Source of the DNA: Mesonia sp. | Lineage (GTDB): Bacteria; Bacteroidota; Bacteroidia; Flavobacteriales; Flavobacteriaceae | Direction of reading: 5' to 3' | DNA: 64,000 nt | Assembly (NCBI GenBank): GCA_012964435.1 | Contig: DTTX01000006.1 | Coordinates: 1 to 64,000 of the forward strand | Part shown: in pieces, positions 27,299-36,276 of the stretch | How positions within the stretch are numbered: the stretch's first letter is position 1 | How the letters are laid out: every line of letters begins with the position of its first letter | The notes under the pieces: model-generated | The model's input: only the letters and a program-made list of their open reading frames with translations | Told to the model about the DNA's origin: nothing | The model's database searches: none | Translations under genes and position numbers: made by a program

Positions 27299-28865
27299 TT
27301 ACAAATTTCTGTTTGAATTCTGAATAGTCTTGGTTCTCTATAACCTTTCTTCTTCTCTCGTTAAAGTTTTTACTAAATAAACTTCTGTCTTCGGTAAGTT
27401 TATCATTTTTGATGCCTAATAAGTGTGTTAAACTATGTGGCAAGTCGTCTAACATAAATTTTCGAGAAGAATTAAATTCAAAGTTTTCAGGTGTTTCAAA
27501 AGTATTTGATTTCCAAACTATAAAAGGAATTTCGTACATCGCTGGGGTTGGATTATCCTCAAAATGACCAAAAAAATCTTGAGTATCGTAAACTTCATCT
27601 CCATGATCAGAAAAATAAACTACAGCACTTTTTTTATTGGTATACTTTACATATTTAATAATTTGAGAGACGATATAATCTGTATAAAAAATAGAGTTAT
27701 CATAACTATTAATTATTTGTTCTTTTTCTGAGGCTGAATCTATAATAAATTTTTGAAAGTCTTTTGGAACTCGCTTTTTATAATCGTAATGACTACCACT
27801 CAAATGAATAAAAACCACCTGCTTGTAATCATTTTTCAATTTCTTTTGAAATATAGGCAGTAATATTTCATCGTATGCAGTTTGATCTCTAAAATCGTTA
27901 TAAGAAAGATAGATCTTCTCATCTGCGGCAGAACTTAATCTAGAAACCATATTATCGTGAATACCAACAGGCCTCTGATTAGATAACCAAGTTACTTGAT
28001 AACCTGCACTCTTAAAAAAAGGAATTAGTGTTTCATTTTTTTTAGGTTCTTCAACATTCTTTAGAGTAAAAGCATCGATTAGAGAACCAGTTGTATAAAC
28101 ATGAGAAGAAATAACATCGTTATAAATTAATAGAGAATCATCGAATTTCTCTAATAGTTGAGTTGTTTTTCTTTTATAACCGTAAACACTCATATGTTGT
28201 CTTGAGGCAGATTCACCTATTATAACTACTAATAAATCATTATTAGTAGAGGTAGAAACATTTATATCTTTTGAGTTTTCATTAAACTCTTCAATACTTG
28301 TTACTTGCTCACTATATTGAATATATGATTTTACGACAATATAAGGTAGGTTGTAAATTATTAATCCTGAAAACTTTAAGAAGATTAAAACAATCAGTAC
28401 CAGAATGAGATTTAGGTATATAGGTCTCGAAGTAAAATTATTTTTATAAAAAATCCTCCTAAAAGATCTTACGAGAATTGGTATAAAAAAAAGAAAAACA
28501 ACTAAAAGCTTAGAAGATGAATAAACAGAACTAAACTCTTTAATTTCATTGAAATTAGTATTTAGTATTACATATAGATATGATGAATTAAATCGCGCCT
28601 TGAATAATAGAAATAGACAAGTCTCGATAATTATAATCAAATAAAAAAATACTATCAGAAAAGTTGAAATTCTTTTGAGCTTAAATTGAAGTAAAACCTT
28701 TATGAGAAAGAAAAGTGCTGTTGCAGAAAGAAAATTTTCTTTTAAATTTTCTCCTGTTGAAAAGCCAGTTTCATAAAAAGCCATCTCTAACCCTAAAGCT
28801 ACGATCAAAGGGTAAATTAAGAGTAAAGCTAATTTCACATTATTGTTTTTAATTAACTTTTTCAA
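27291..28865 (-). CDS. Phosphoethanolamine-transferase-like (EptA/CptA, sulfatase fold) membrane enzyme
   Basis: This 524-residue protein has about five N-terminal membrane segments (to about residue 175) and a periplasmic alkaline-phosphatase/sulfatase-fold domain. Motifs are VVIIGESASRQHMSVYGY (metal and nucleophile region), IHLSGSH and YFSDHGDEV with FGHFED as later metal ligands. Relatives transfer phosphoethanolamine to lipid A or core sugars and so change surface charge. At the nucleophile position EptA has Thr in GET; here it reads GES. It lies between the flippase and GT4 genes and overlaps both. Confidence 0.85.
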   Translation of the reverse strand: MKKLIKNNNVKLALLLIYPLIVALGLEMAFYETGFSTGENLKENFLSATALFFLIKVLLQFKLKRISTFLIVFFYLIIIIETCLFLLFKARFNSSYLYVILNTNFNEIKEFSSVYSSSKLLVVFLFFIPILVRSFRRIFYKNNFTSRPIYLNLILVLIVLIFLKFSGLIIYNLPYIVVKSYIQYSEQVTSIEEFNENSKDINVSTSTNNDLLVVIIGESASRQHMSVYGYKRKTTQLLEKFDDSLLIYNDVISSHVYTTGSLIDAFTLKNVEEPKKNETLIPFFKSAGYQVTWLSNQRPVGIHDNMVSRLSSAADEKIYLSYNDFRDQTAYDEILLPIFQKKLKNDYKQVVFIHLSGSHYDYKKRVPKDFQKFIIDSASEKEQIINSYDNSIFYTDYIVSQIIKYVKYTNKKSAVVYFSDHGDEVYDTQDFFGHFEDNPTPAMYEIPFIVWKSNTFETPENFEFNSSRKFMLDDLPHSLTHLLGIKNDKLTEDRSLFSKNFNERRRKVIENQDYSEFKQKFVNE

Positions 28866-30150
28866 AATTATTCTGAATTTTAAAGTGTCGAAAGATCAAA
28901 TAAACAACTAAAATTAAATATAATAGATAGCTAAAGAAATAAGCTTTCACAACACCTACTAAACCATAAATATCAATTAATAAAATACTAAATATGATGT
29001 ATAGAATATTTAATACCCCATTAGCTAACAAATAAGATCTAATTAGTCGTTTTGCATGAAACTGTTTGACCAAAGCAATACAAATTACAGCAATAAAATC
29101 TCCAATTAATTGCCATTTAAACAAAGGCGCTGTAGCTAGAAATTCTTTACTAAGTAATAAAGTTAACAACACATTTCTCAATAAATATATAGAAACGAAA
29201 ACTAGTATTAATAGAGGAATTATGTGCTTATAAAAAGATGTCATTTCTATTTTAAAACTTTTATAATCTTTGATCTTAGCAAGCTTTGGTAATAAATATA
29301 AAGATGTAAGGCTTATAAAAAACATCGTATAGAATGACGAAATACGATTCATTGCCTCCCAATGTCCGGCTGCCTCTAAATCCAATTTTTCTATGATAAA
29401 GTTTCTAATTAATAATAAGCTTACTGCTGTAATTATGTAAGAGTAGAAACTCATTAATAAATATCCGCTCAGTTTTTTTATTTCTAAAAAAGAAAAACGC
29501 CTAAAATCAAATAGTTGTTCAATTATAAATTTATCATCTTTTAGAAAAAATAAATTGATAAAAAATATAATTACCCCACTAGCAATCGTGGCAATTAACG
29601 CTCCGGAAAGTTGGAAATAATAAACAGACCATACTAAAATCGCCATATTTAATAGGCTCAATAAAGAATTTATAAAAACTAATTTTTTAAACTTTTGTAA
29701 GCCATTTAATACATAGATATATAATAAGTTGAAAGAAAAAAAAGGAAGTGAAAAGGCAAATACCTCAAAAACGTAATTGAAGTTTTTATCTTTTAGTATA
29801 CTTACAGCCCAATATTCTGAAGTTAAAAAAACCACAAGACCTATAATTACTGAAAGAAACAAACTCAACTGAAATATACTTACAACAAATTTGTTAAGCT
29901 GCTGTTTATCTTCATTATACTCTGCTGTATATTTAATGATACCATTTTGGTAACCTTCAGCCGTAAAACTTGAGCTAGTTTGAAGAAAATTCTTAAGATT
30001 TCCTAATAATGCTAAACCTGATGGGCCTAACAATAAAGCAGTAATTTTTGAAGATACTAAGCCTGCAATTACTTTAACTGCTACCAAAACAAAGTTTAAA
30101 GAAGAGGCTTTTAAAAGTAAATTACTTTTATATAGTTTAGGCAATTTCAT
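28849..30150 (-). CDS. O-antigen/polysaccharide flippase (Wzx-type, MOP superfamily)
   Basis: This 433-residue, strongly hydrophobic protein has about 12 membrane segments. The N-terminal ALLLGPSGLALLGNLKNFLQ pattern is typical of O-antigen translocases of the WzxE type. It would flip undecaprenyl-linked oligosaccharide across the inner membrane. It is the first gene of a tightly overlapping minus-strand operon with the EptA-like and GT4 genes. Confidence 0.9.
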   Translation of the reverse strand: MKLPKLYKSNLLLKASSLNFVLVAVKVIAGLVSSKITALLLGPSGLALLGNLKNFLQTSSSFTAEGYQNGIIKYTAEYNEDKQQLNKFVVSIFQLSLFLSVIIGLVVFLTSEYWAVSILKDKNFNYVFEVFAFSLPFFSFNLLYIYVLNGLQKFKKLVFINSLLSLLNMAILVWSVYYFQLSGALIATIASGVIIFFINLFFLKDDKFIIEQLFDFRRFSFLEIKKLSGYLLMSFYSYIITAVSLLLIRNFIIEKLDLEAAGHWEAMNRISSFYTMFFISLTSLYLLPKLAKIKDYKSFKIEMTSFYKHIIPLLILVFVSIYLLRNVLLTLLLSKEFLATAPLFKWQLIGDFIAVICIALVKQFHAKRLIRSYLLANGVLNILYIIFSILLIDIYGLVGVVKAYFFSYLLYLILVVYLIFRHFKIQNNFEKVN

Positions 30151-30191
30151 AAGTAACGAAAATACAATTTTCTATCGATATTTTTTGTGTG

Positions 30192-30274
30192 AGCGATAGA
30201 AGTGGCATCCTTTTTTTGCTTTCGTAAATGGCAAAAAAGATATAACGGATAGCGCGACCCGCAGGGACACACCC
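30192..30274 (+). ncRNA. Flavo-1-like structured RNA element, copy 1
   Basis: This element shares a fixed framework with the copy at 49290-49379: GATAGnAGTGG, then hairpin 1, then ATAGC, then a second short hairpin, then a C/G-rich end CACCC. Hairpin 1 here is ATCC(T)7GC pairing with GCAAAAAAGAT (30207-30241); in the other copy the same position has an unrelated but equally pairing sequence. A TATTTTTTG box ends six bases before the GCGATAG start, with the same offset as in the other copy. The framework resembles the Flavo-1 RNA motif as I remember it. Rfam was not searched, so the name is tentative. Confidence 0.6.
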
Positions 30275-30276
30275 AT

Positions 30277-30310
30277 AAAAAAACCCTTTATCTAAGTAGA
30301 CAAAGGGTTT
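30277..30310 (-). terminator. Intrinsic terminator after typA
   Basis: AAACCCTTT (30281-30289) pairs with AAAGGGTTT (30302-30310), with an inner TCTA/TAGA stem. On the minus strand the stem runs into a T run. The flanks also carry some T's on the plus strand, so it may stop transcription both from typA and from the RNA element. Confidence 0.85.
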
Positions 30311-30335
30311 TCTGTTTTATAAGAACGTTCTAAGA

Positions 30336-32138
30336 TTAGATGATCTTGTTTCTTTTACGCTCGTTTTCTGTTAGGTAAATCTTACGTAATCTTAAGTGAT
30401 TTGGTGTTACCTCAACATACTCATCTTTCTGAATGTATTCTAAAGCTTCTTCTAAACTAAACTTAATCGCAGGTACGATTTTCGCTTTATCGTCTGCTCC
30501 TGAAGAACGTACGTTAGAAAGTTTTTTGGTTTTGGTGATGTTCACCGTCATATCATCTTGACGTGAGTTTTCACCAATTACCTGACCTTCATAAATATCT
30601 TCTCCCGGATCTACGAAAAACTTACCACGATCTTGTAATTTATCAATCGAATATGGGATAGCAGTTCCTTTTTCCATAGAAACTAACGAACCATTTAAAC
30701 GCTCCGGAATACCTCCTTTTAACGGCTGATATTCTTTAAAACGGTGCGCCATAATAGCTTCACCGGCAGTTGCGGTTAATAATTGGTTACGTAAACCGAT
30801 GATGCCTCGCGATGGAATGATAAACTCACAAACCATACGGTCACCTTTAGCTTCCATACTTAACATTTCTCCCTTACGAAGGGTTACAAATTCTACAGCT
30901 TTACCAGAAACGTCTTCCGGTAAATCGATCGTTAACTCTTCTACCGGCTCACATTTTACACCATCAATTTCTTTGATGATTACCTGTGGCTGACCTATCT
31001 GTAACTCATAACCTTCACGACGCATGGTCTCGATTAAAACCGATAAGTGAAGAACCCCACGACCGTAAACCATAAATTTATCGGCGCTATCTGTTTCGTG
31101 AACTCTTAAGGCTAAGTTTTTCTCTAACTCTTTTGTTAAACGATCTTTAATATGTCTAGAAGTTACAAACTTACCGTCTTTCCCAAAGAAAGGAGAGTCA
31201 TTAATGGTAAATAACATACTCATTGTTGGCTCATCGATCGCAATGGTTTGTAAAGCTTCCGGGTTTTCGAAATCGGCAATTGTATCTCCAATATCAAAAC
31301 CATCTAAACCTACTACCGCACAAATATCTCCGGCAACAACTTCTTCTACTTTTCTACGGCCTAAACCTTCGAAAGTATGTAATTCTTTAATTTTTGTTTT
31401 CTTGATGCTTCCGTCACGTTTTACTAACGAAACTTGCATTCCTTCTTTTAAAATTCCACGTTGTAAACGACCGATCGCGATTCTTCCTGTAAATGAAGAG
31501 AAATCTAACGAGGTAATTAACATTTGTGGTGTACCTTCTGTATCTACTTTTGGTGAAGGAATATGCTCCATAACCATATCTAATAAAGGCTCGATACTGT
31601 CGGTTTCTTTTTTCCAATCGTCGCTCATCCAGTTATTTTTAGCTGAACCATAAACCGTTGGAAAATCTAACTGCCACTCTTCTGCTCCTAACTCAAACAT
31701 TAAATCGAACACTTTTTCGTGTACTATATCTGGAGTACAGTTTTCTTTATCTACTTTGTTAACAACCACACAAGGCTTCAACCCAAGATCGATCGCTTTT
31801 TGAAGTACAAAACGAGTTTGCGGCATTGGGCCTTCAAAAGCATCTACTAATAATAAAACTCCGTCGGCCATGTTTAAAACACGCTCTACTTCACCACCAA
31901 AATCGGCGTGACCAGGAGTATCGATAATATTAATTTTGGTATCTTTATAAGTTACCGAAACGTTTTTAGAAGTAATCGTGATCCCACGTTCACGCTCTAA
32001 ATCGTTGTTATCTAAAATAAGATCTCCTGTGTTTTCGTTTTCACGGAATAAACGACAATGATACATGATCTTGTCTACCAAAGTAGTTTTACCGTGGTCT
32101 ACGTGTGCAATAATTGCAATATTTTTAATTGCTGTCAT
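30336..32138 (-). CDS. typA: Translational GTPase TypA/BipA
   Basis: This 600-residue protein, counted from the Met at 32136-32138, has a GTPase domain ([28 protein letters not shown]), EF-Tu-like domain II, EF-G-like domains III and V, and the BipA-specific C-terminal domain. It associates with ribosomes under stress and in assembly at low temperature. An upstream in-frame Met (32165) is rejected: it lies at a TACATTTG -7 box (minus strand, 32163-32170) whose expected transcript starts near 32156. Confidence 0.96.
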   Translation of the reverse strand: MTAIKNIAIIAHVDHGKTTLVDKIMYHCRLFRENENTGDLILDNNDLERERGITITSKNVSVTYKDTKINIIDTPGHADFGGEVERVLNMADGVLLLVDAFEGPMPQTRFVLQKAIDLGLKPCVVVNKVDKENCTPDIVHEKVFDLMFELGAEEWQLDFPTVYGSAKNNWMSDDWKKETDSIEPLLDMVMEHIPSPKVDTEGTPQMLITSLDFSSFTGRIAIGRLQRGILKEGMQVSLVKRDGSIKKTKIKELHTFEGLGRRKVEEVVAGDICAVVGLDGFDIGDTIADFENPEALQTIAIDEPTMSMLFTINDSPFFGKDGKFVTSRHIKDRLTKELEKNLALRVHETDSADKFMVYGRGVLHLSVLIETMRREGYELQIGQPQVIIKEIDGVKCEPVEELTIDLPEDVSGKAVEFVTLRKGEMLSMEAKGDRMVCEFIIPSRGIIGLRNQLLTATAGEAIMAHRFKEYQPLKGGIPERLNGSLVSMEKGTAIPYSIDKLQDRGKFFVDPGEDIYEGQVIGENSRQDDMTVNITKTKKLSNVRSSGADDKAKIVPAIKFSLEEALEYIQKDEYVEVTPNHLRLRKIYLTENERKRNKII

Positions 32139-32230
32139 AAAAAAGCCTCTTTTAAAAGGCTGCAAATGTAAGCTTAATTTTCTGGAAATAAAGCTTTAAC
32201 CTAAAAATATAACGCTAAGTTGATAGAATG

Positions 32231-32261
32231 TTGAAATTCTACTTGTAAATACTTAGCTTTG
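32231..32261 (+). promoter_or_regulatory. Promoter of the small membrane protein gene before kdsA
   Basis: TTG (32231-32233), 20 bases, then TAGCTTTG (32254-32261). Transcription should start near 32268, which excludes a TTG at 32259 as start codon and supports the ATG at 32280. Confidence 0.7.
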
Positions 32262-32279
32262 AAGCCTATCGCGAATTTT

Positions 32280-32537
32280 ATGAGAAATTTATTTTATTAT
32301 TATTTAGCTATTTTTTGCCCCGCTATTTTAATTTTTTGGTTGAAAAATACTGAATTAATAGAAAGCAATGCTTTTTTAATTTCAATATTGAGTTACGCTT
32401 TGCTATATCGACCTTTTTTAGATGGAATGCGCCTCTACCAAAAAGGCTTCATCGAAAAAGATGACATTTGGAAAATTTATATTCCTTTCAATACTTTGCG
32501 TTGGAACCACTTTAAAGAATTATACTTCAAAAAATAA
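32280..32537 (+). CDS. Small hydrophobic membrane protein, unknown function
   Basis: This 85-residue protein starts RNLFYYYLAIFCPAILIFW and has two likely membrane segments (about 3-20 and 30-48), then a charged C-terminal part with FIEKDDIWKIYIPFNTLRWNHFKELYF. I do not recognise the family. It has its own promoter and lies 53 bases before kdsA on the same strand. The start is chosen by the promoter position. Confidence 0.7.
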   Translation: MRNLFYYYLAIFCPAILIFWLKNTELIESNAFLISILSYALLYRPFLDGMRLYQKGFIEKDDIWKIYIPFNTLRWNHFKELYFKK

Positions 32538-32564
32538 TAGAATTCTCACTACTGAATAATTAAT

Positions 32565-32572
32565 TATCTTTG
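32565..32572 (+). promoter_or_regulatory. -7 box before kdsA
   Basis: TATCTTTG is an exact TAnnTTTG match, 18 bases before the kdsA ATG. I see no convincing -33 TTG. It excludes the TTG at 32570 as a start codon, since that triplet lies inside the box. Confidence 0.55.
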
Positions 32573-32590
32573 CTGAATAAAATTCTATTT

Positions 32591-33409
32591 ATGAAATTAG
32601 AGAACATCCCAAATATAAAGCATACCGATAAAGACAATTTTTTCTTACTAGCAGGACCTTGCGCTATTGAAGGTGAAGAAATGGCCTTACGCATCGCAGA
32701 AAAAGTAGTAAACATTACCGATAAACTCGGCATTCCTTACGTTTTCAAAGGAAGTTTTAAAAAAGCTAACCGAAGCCGTATTGATAGTTTTACAGGAATT
32801 GGCGACGAAAAAGCTTTAAAAATTCTACGCAAAGTTTCAGAGACTTTTAATGTTCCTACAGTAACCGATATTCACGAAATAGACGATGCAAAGAAAGCTG
32901 CAGAATATGTAGATGTTTTACAGATTCCTGCATTTTTAGTTCGTCAAACCGATTTGGTTGTTGCCGCAGCAGAAACCGGCAAAGTTGTGAATTTAAAGAA
33001 AGGACAATTTATGAGTCCGGAGAGTATGCAACATGCCGTAACCAAAGTAACCGATTGTAATAACGAACAGGTTATGGTTACCGATCGCGGCACCATGTTT
33101 GGCTACCAAGATTTAATCGTAGATTTTCGCGGAATCCCAACGATGAGAAAATTTGCGCCTACCGTATTAGACGTGACACATTCGCTACAACAGCCTAACC
33201 AAAGTAGTGGCGTAACAGGTGGAAGACCCGATATGATCGAAACGATCGCTCGTGCGGGAGTTGTAAACCATGTTGACGGACTTTTTATTGAAACTCATTT
33301 TGACCCTGCAAACGCAAAAAGTGACGGCGCCAATATGCTTAATCTTCAATATTTAGAGAAATTACTATCTAATCTTGTTGCTATTCGCAAAACCATTAGT
33401 AAATTTTAA
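32591..33409 (+). CDS. kdsA: 3-deoxy-8-phosphooctulonate (KDO8P) synthase
   Basis: This 272-residue protein joins phosphoenolpyruvate and arabinose 5-phosphate to make KDO8P for the lipopolysaccharide core. The family blocks are clear: FFLLAGPCAIEGEEMA, FKGSFKKANRSRIDSFTG, TDIHE, LQIPAFLVRQTDL, VTDRGTMFGYQDLIVDFRG and DVTHSLQQPN. The Asn in KKANRS points to the metal-independent class, whereas metal-dependent enzymes carry Cys there. The start is the ATG downstream of a -7 box. Other kds genes are not in the window. Confidence 0.95.
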   Translation: MKLENIPNIKHTDKDNFFLLAGPCAIEGEEMALRIAEKVVNITDKLGIPYVFKGSFKKANRSRIDSFTGIGDEKALKILRKVSETFNVPTVTDIHEIDDAKKAAEYVDVLQIPAFLVRQTDLVVAAAETGKVVNLKKGQFMSPESMQHAVTKVTDCNNEQVMVTDRGTMFGYQDLIVDFRGIPTMRKFAPTVLDVTHSLQQPNQSSGVTGGRPDMIETIARAGVVNHVDGLFIETHFDPANAKSDGANMLNLQYLEKLLSNLVAIRKTISKF

Positions 33410-33437
33410 AATATTATTAATATTTCGGCATTTTTCT

Positions 33438-33510
33438 AAAGTTTTAGAATTTTCATCTTAATTTTCAAATCCAACCAAAAAATTAAGAATCTTGAAAATT
33501 CTAAAACTTT
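33438..33510 (+). repeat. Long inverted repeat over the start of the porin-like gene
   Basis: AAAGTTTTAGAATTTTCA (33438-33455) is the exact reverse complement of 33493-33510. Inside it TCTTAATT (33456-33463) pairs with AATTAAGA (33481-33488), leaving a four-base bulge and a 17-base loop. The right arm contains most of the TTG start codon (33492-33494) and the next five codons. As RNA it would bury the translation start; as DNA it is a long dyad. Confidence 0.85.
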
Positions 33511-34649
33511 CTTTTTTCTTGTGCATAAGCTGTTTTTTATTTTTTCCTTTTTTCAGTTATAGCCAAGAGGATACTTCAGAAGAAAAAGAAAAACCCAAAT
33601 TAGATCTGGGCGGCGCAGTACGTTTTAACTACATCAATTCTTCTTGGAAAGAAGAGCAAAAAACCAAAGGAGGAGAATTTGGTTACGATATGATCGCCTT
33701 GAAACCCAGTGCTTCTTACAAAGGAGTTGTACTTAATGCTGAATATCGTTTTTATTCTGAAGCTTTTGGCGGCGGCTTTCTTAAACAAGGTTGGATTGGT
33801 TATAAATTCAATGAGAAAAATCAGATCCACGCCGGTCTTGTGTATGTTCCTTTTGGGATTCAGCAATATAATTCGAATAACTGGTTTTTTAATATCACCT
33901 ATTACGTTGGTTTAGAAGATGACCACGATATGGGATTTAAGTATATTCATGAAGATGAAAACTTTGAATATGCTTTTGCCTTTTTTAAAAATGCTGAAGA
34001 AATGCAATTTTTAGGGGGCGAAGAACATAGCTCGAGCCGGTATGCTTACGATGTAGTCGGCAGAAATAAAGAAACTAATCAGGTAAACGGTAATTTTGTA
34101 TGGAAGTTTGGCGGGCACGTTAATCATCGTATGGGATTCTCTGCACAATATGGGCAACTCTATAATTTAGATACCAAAAAGAACGGAGATCATTATGCTA
34201 TTGCGCTTCATTATGAAGTTTATTACCACGAATGGAATTTCAAAATTAGTTTAAATCACGTAGCACATAATCCTGAAAATGGAGAAGATTCTTCGAACGA
34301 TATTCTTCAAATGGGTGCTTACGGAGCTCCTTATGAAATCGCTGCAGATTTTGACATTTATACGCTTTCAGCCTCTAAAAAATTTGATATCAACTGGGGA
34401 CCTTTTGAAAAAATTGAAGCCTATAATGATTTTGGATGGATGCGAAAAAAGAAAGATGAATTTGATTCTTCCTTAATGAATGTAACAGGTTTTAAAATTA
34501 CCGCCGGCAACTTACTCACGTTTGTTGATTATGCTGCAGGTTATAACCACTCGTGGTTAGGCGGAAACTTTGTAGACGATTTCTCTACGGGAACACCGGG
34601 AGCTAAATGGGAAGCAAGATTTAATATTAATGTAGGATACTACTTTTAA
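33492..34649 (+). CDS. Porin-like outer-membrane protein (TTG start)
   Basis: This 385-residue protein has a signal peptide (to about residue 24, FFSYSQ) and a beta-strand-rich body ending FNINVGYYF, an outer-membrane C-terminal strand. The start is TTG; no in-frame ATG precedes the signal peptide. A BCCT transporter gene begins 14 bases downstream, followed by a universal stress protein gene. It may therefore be the outer-membrane channel for the same solute, probably a betaine-type osmolyte. That functional link is inference. A long hairpin covers the start codon. Confidence 0.78.
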   Translation: MKILKLSFFLCISCFLFFPFFSYSQEDTSEEKEKPKLDLGGAVRFNYINSSWKEEQKTKGGEFGYDMIALKPSASYKGVVLNAEYRFYSEAFGGGFLKQGWIGYKFNEKNQIHAGLVYVPFGIQQYNSNNWFFNITYYVGLEDDHDMGFKYIHEDENFEYAFAFFKNAEEMQFLGGEEHSSSRYAYDVVGRNKETNQVNGNFVWKFGGHVNHRMGFSAQYGQLYNLDTKKNGDHYAIALHYEVYYHEWNFKISLNHVAHNPENGEDSSNDILQMGAYGAPYEIAADFDIYTLSASKKFDINWGPFEKIEAYNDFGWMRKKKDEFDSSLMNVTGFKITAGNLLTFVDYAAGYNHSWLGGNFVDDFSTGTPGAKWEARFNINVGYYF

Positions 34650-34663
34650 TCAAAATATAATTT

Positions 34664-36274
34664 ATGGCTAAGAAAGTTACTCGAAGCGACGAAAAAAAAT
34701 CAATTTTTGGACTAGATGTTAACGGACCGGTATTTTTCATCTCCTCTATTTTCATTATTGTAAGTATTGCACTCACGATCATTTTTGAAAAGAAGGCTGA
34801 AAAAGCTTTTGCAAACATTCAAAATGCGGTAGCAGAAAATGCCGACTGGTTTTTTATCCTTACCATCAACCTATTTTTAGTATTTCTTATTTACCTCGCT
34901 GTTGGTAAATACGGAAAACTTAGAATTGGCGGTCAAAAAGCAAAACCAGAATTTAAAACCATGTCTTGGTTTGCAATGCTTTTTAGTGCAGGTATGGGTA
35001 TTGGTCTACTCTTTTTTGGAGTAGCAGAACCGGTAAAACATTTAGTAAATCCTGCCACTGCAGAACCTAACACCGTTGCTGCTGCACAAGAAGCAATGAA
35101 CTTCACCTTTTTACATTGGGGTTTTCATGCTTGGGCGGTTTATGCCTTGGTCGGCTTAGCACTGTCCTATTTTACCTTTTCTAGAGGATTACCTCTAACT
35201 ATTCGATCGATTTTTTATCCTTTTTTAGGAGATAAAATTCATGGTTGGATTGGTGATGCGATAGACATTTTTGCTGTGTTAGCGACACTTTTTGGTCTGG
35301 CAACTTCATTAGGTTTTGGAGTACAACAAATTGCAAGTGGTCTAAATCACGTATTTGGCGTACCCGATGGTACATTAACTCAGGTGCTTCTAATTGCGGG
35401 GATTACTTTAATCGCAACCACATCGGTAGTTTTAGGAGTTGATAAAGGAGTAAAAATTTTAAGTGAGTGGAATATGAGAGTAGCAGTTGTTCTACTTTTA
35501 CTTGCTTTAATATTGGGTCCTACACTTTTTATCTTTCGTTCTTTTGTAGAGAATACAGGTAGTTATTTATTCAATTTCTTAAAAATTTCTACTTGGAGTG
35601 AAACTTTTAACGGTACTTCTTGGCAAAATGATTGGACAGTTTTCTATTGGGGCTGGTGGATCGGTTGGTCTCCATTCGTTGGGATGTTCATTGCTCGTAT
35701 TTCTAAAGGAAGAACCATTCGAGAATTTATTTTAGGTGTATTGTTGGTGCCTTCTCTAGTAACTTTCTTTTGGATGTCTGCCTTCGGAAGCGTTTCTATA
35801 CAGCAAGCTTTGGGCGGCGACACGAACATTGTTACCGCAGTGCAAGACGATGTAGCTACTGCCCTATTTGTATTTTTTGAAGATTATCCACTTTCGATGG
35901 TGATAAATATAGTTGCAGTAATACTAATTGCGGGATTCTTTATTACCTCTTCAGATTCTGGATCTTTAGTGGTAGATAGTTTAACTTCCGGAGGAAAGAT
36001 TGATGCTCCGGTTGGGCAACGTATTTTTTGGGCGGTTACAGAAGGTACGGTTGCAGCTGTTTTATTAATTGGTGGTGGCTTAGAAGCTTTACAAACCGCA
36101 ACGATCGTTACCGGTCTCCCATTCGCCATCATTCTGCTTATTATGTGTTATTCGCTCTATAAAGGTTTAAAAGAAGATCTTATCAAACTTGAAAAGAAAA
36201 AATCTGAAAAGCAAATGGATGACTACGAAGAAGTAGTAAAAGAAATTGTTGCAAGAAGAAATAAAAAAGACTAA
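34664..36274 (+). CDS. BCCT family transporter (betaine/carnitine/choline)
   Basis: This 536-residue protein has twelve membrane segments and the BCCT signatures: FSAGMGIGLLFFGVAEPVKH (about 104-123) and VFYWGWWIGWSPFVGMFIAR (about 326-345, with the aromatic substrate box). The tail is charged (EKKKSEKQMDDYEE) and could sense osmotic strength. It would import a quaternary ammonium compound with Na+ or H+. It sits between a porin-like gene and a universal stress protein gene with short gaps, probably one operon for osmoprotection. Confidence 0.93.
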   Translation: MAKKVTRSDEKKSIFGLDVNGPVFFISSIFIIVSIALTIIFEKKAEKAFANIQNAVAENADWFFILTINLFLVFLIYLAVGKYGKLRIGGQKAKPEFKTMSWFAMLFSAGMGIGLLFFGVAEPVKHLVNPATAEPNTVAAAQEAMNFTFLHWGFHAWAVYALVGLALSYFTFSRGLPLTIRSIFYPFLGDKIHGWIGDAIDIFAVLATLFGLATSLGFGVQQIASGLNHVFGVPDGTLTQVLLIAGITLIATTSVVLGVDKGVKILSEWNMRVAVVLLLLALILGPTLFIFRSFVENTGSYLFNFLKISTWSETFNGTSWQNDWTVFYWGWWIGWSPFVGMFIARISKGRTIREFILGVLLVPSLVTFFWMSAFGSVSIQQALGGDTNIVTAVQDDVATALFVFFEDYPLSMVINIVAVILIAGFFITSSDSGSLVVDSLTSGGKIDAPVGQRIFWAVTEGTVAAVLLIGGGLEALQTATIVTGLPFAIILLIMCYSLYKGLKEDLIKLEKKKSEKQMDDYEEVVKEIVARRNKKD

Positions 36275-36276
36275 CC

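Noticed and set aside
32139..32165. Upstream start codon for typA
   Set aside because: The extra nine residues are not part of the family and the codon lies at a -7 promoter box, before the expected transcript start.
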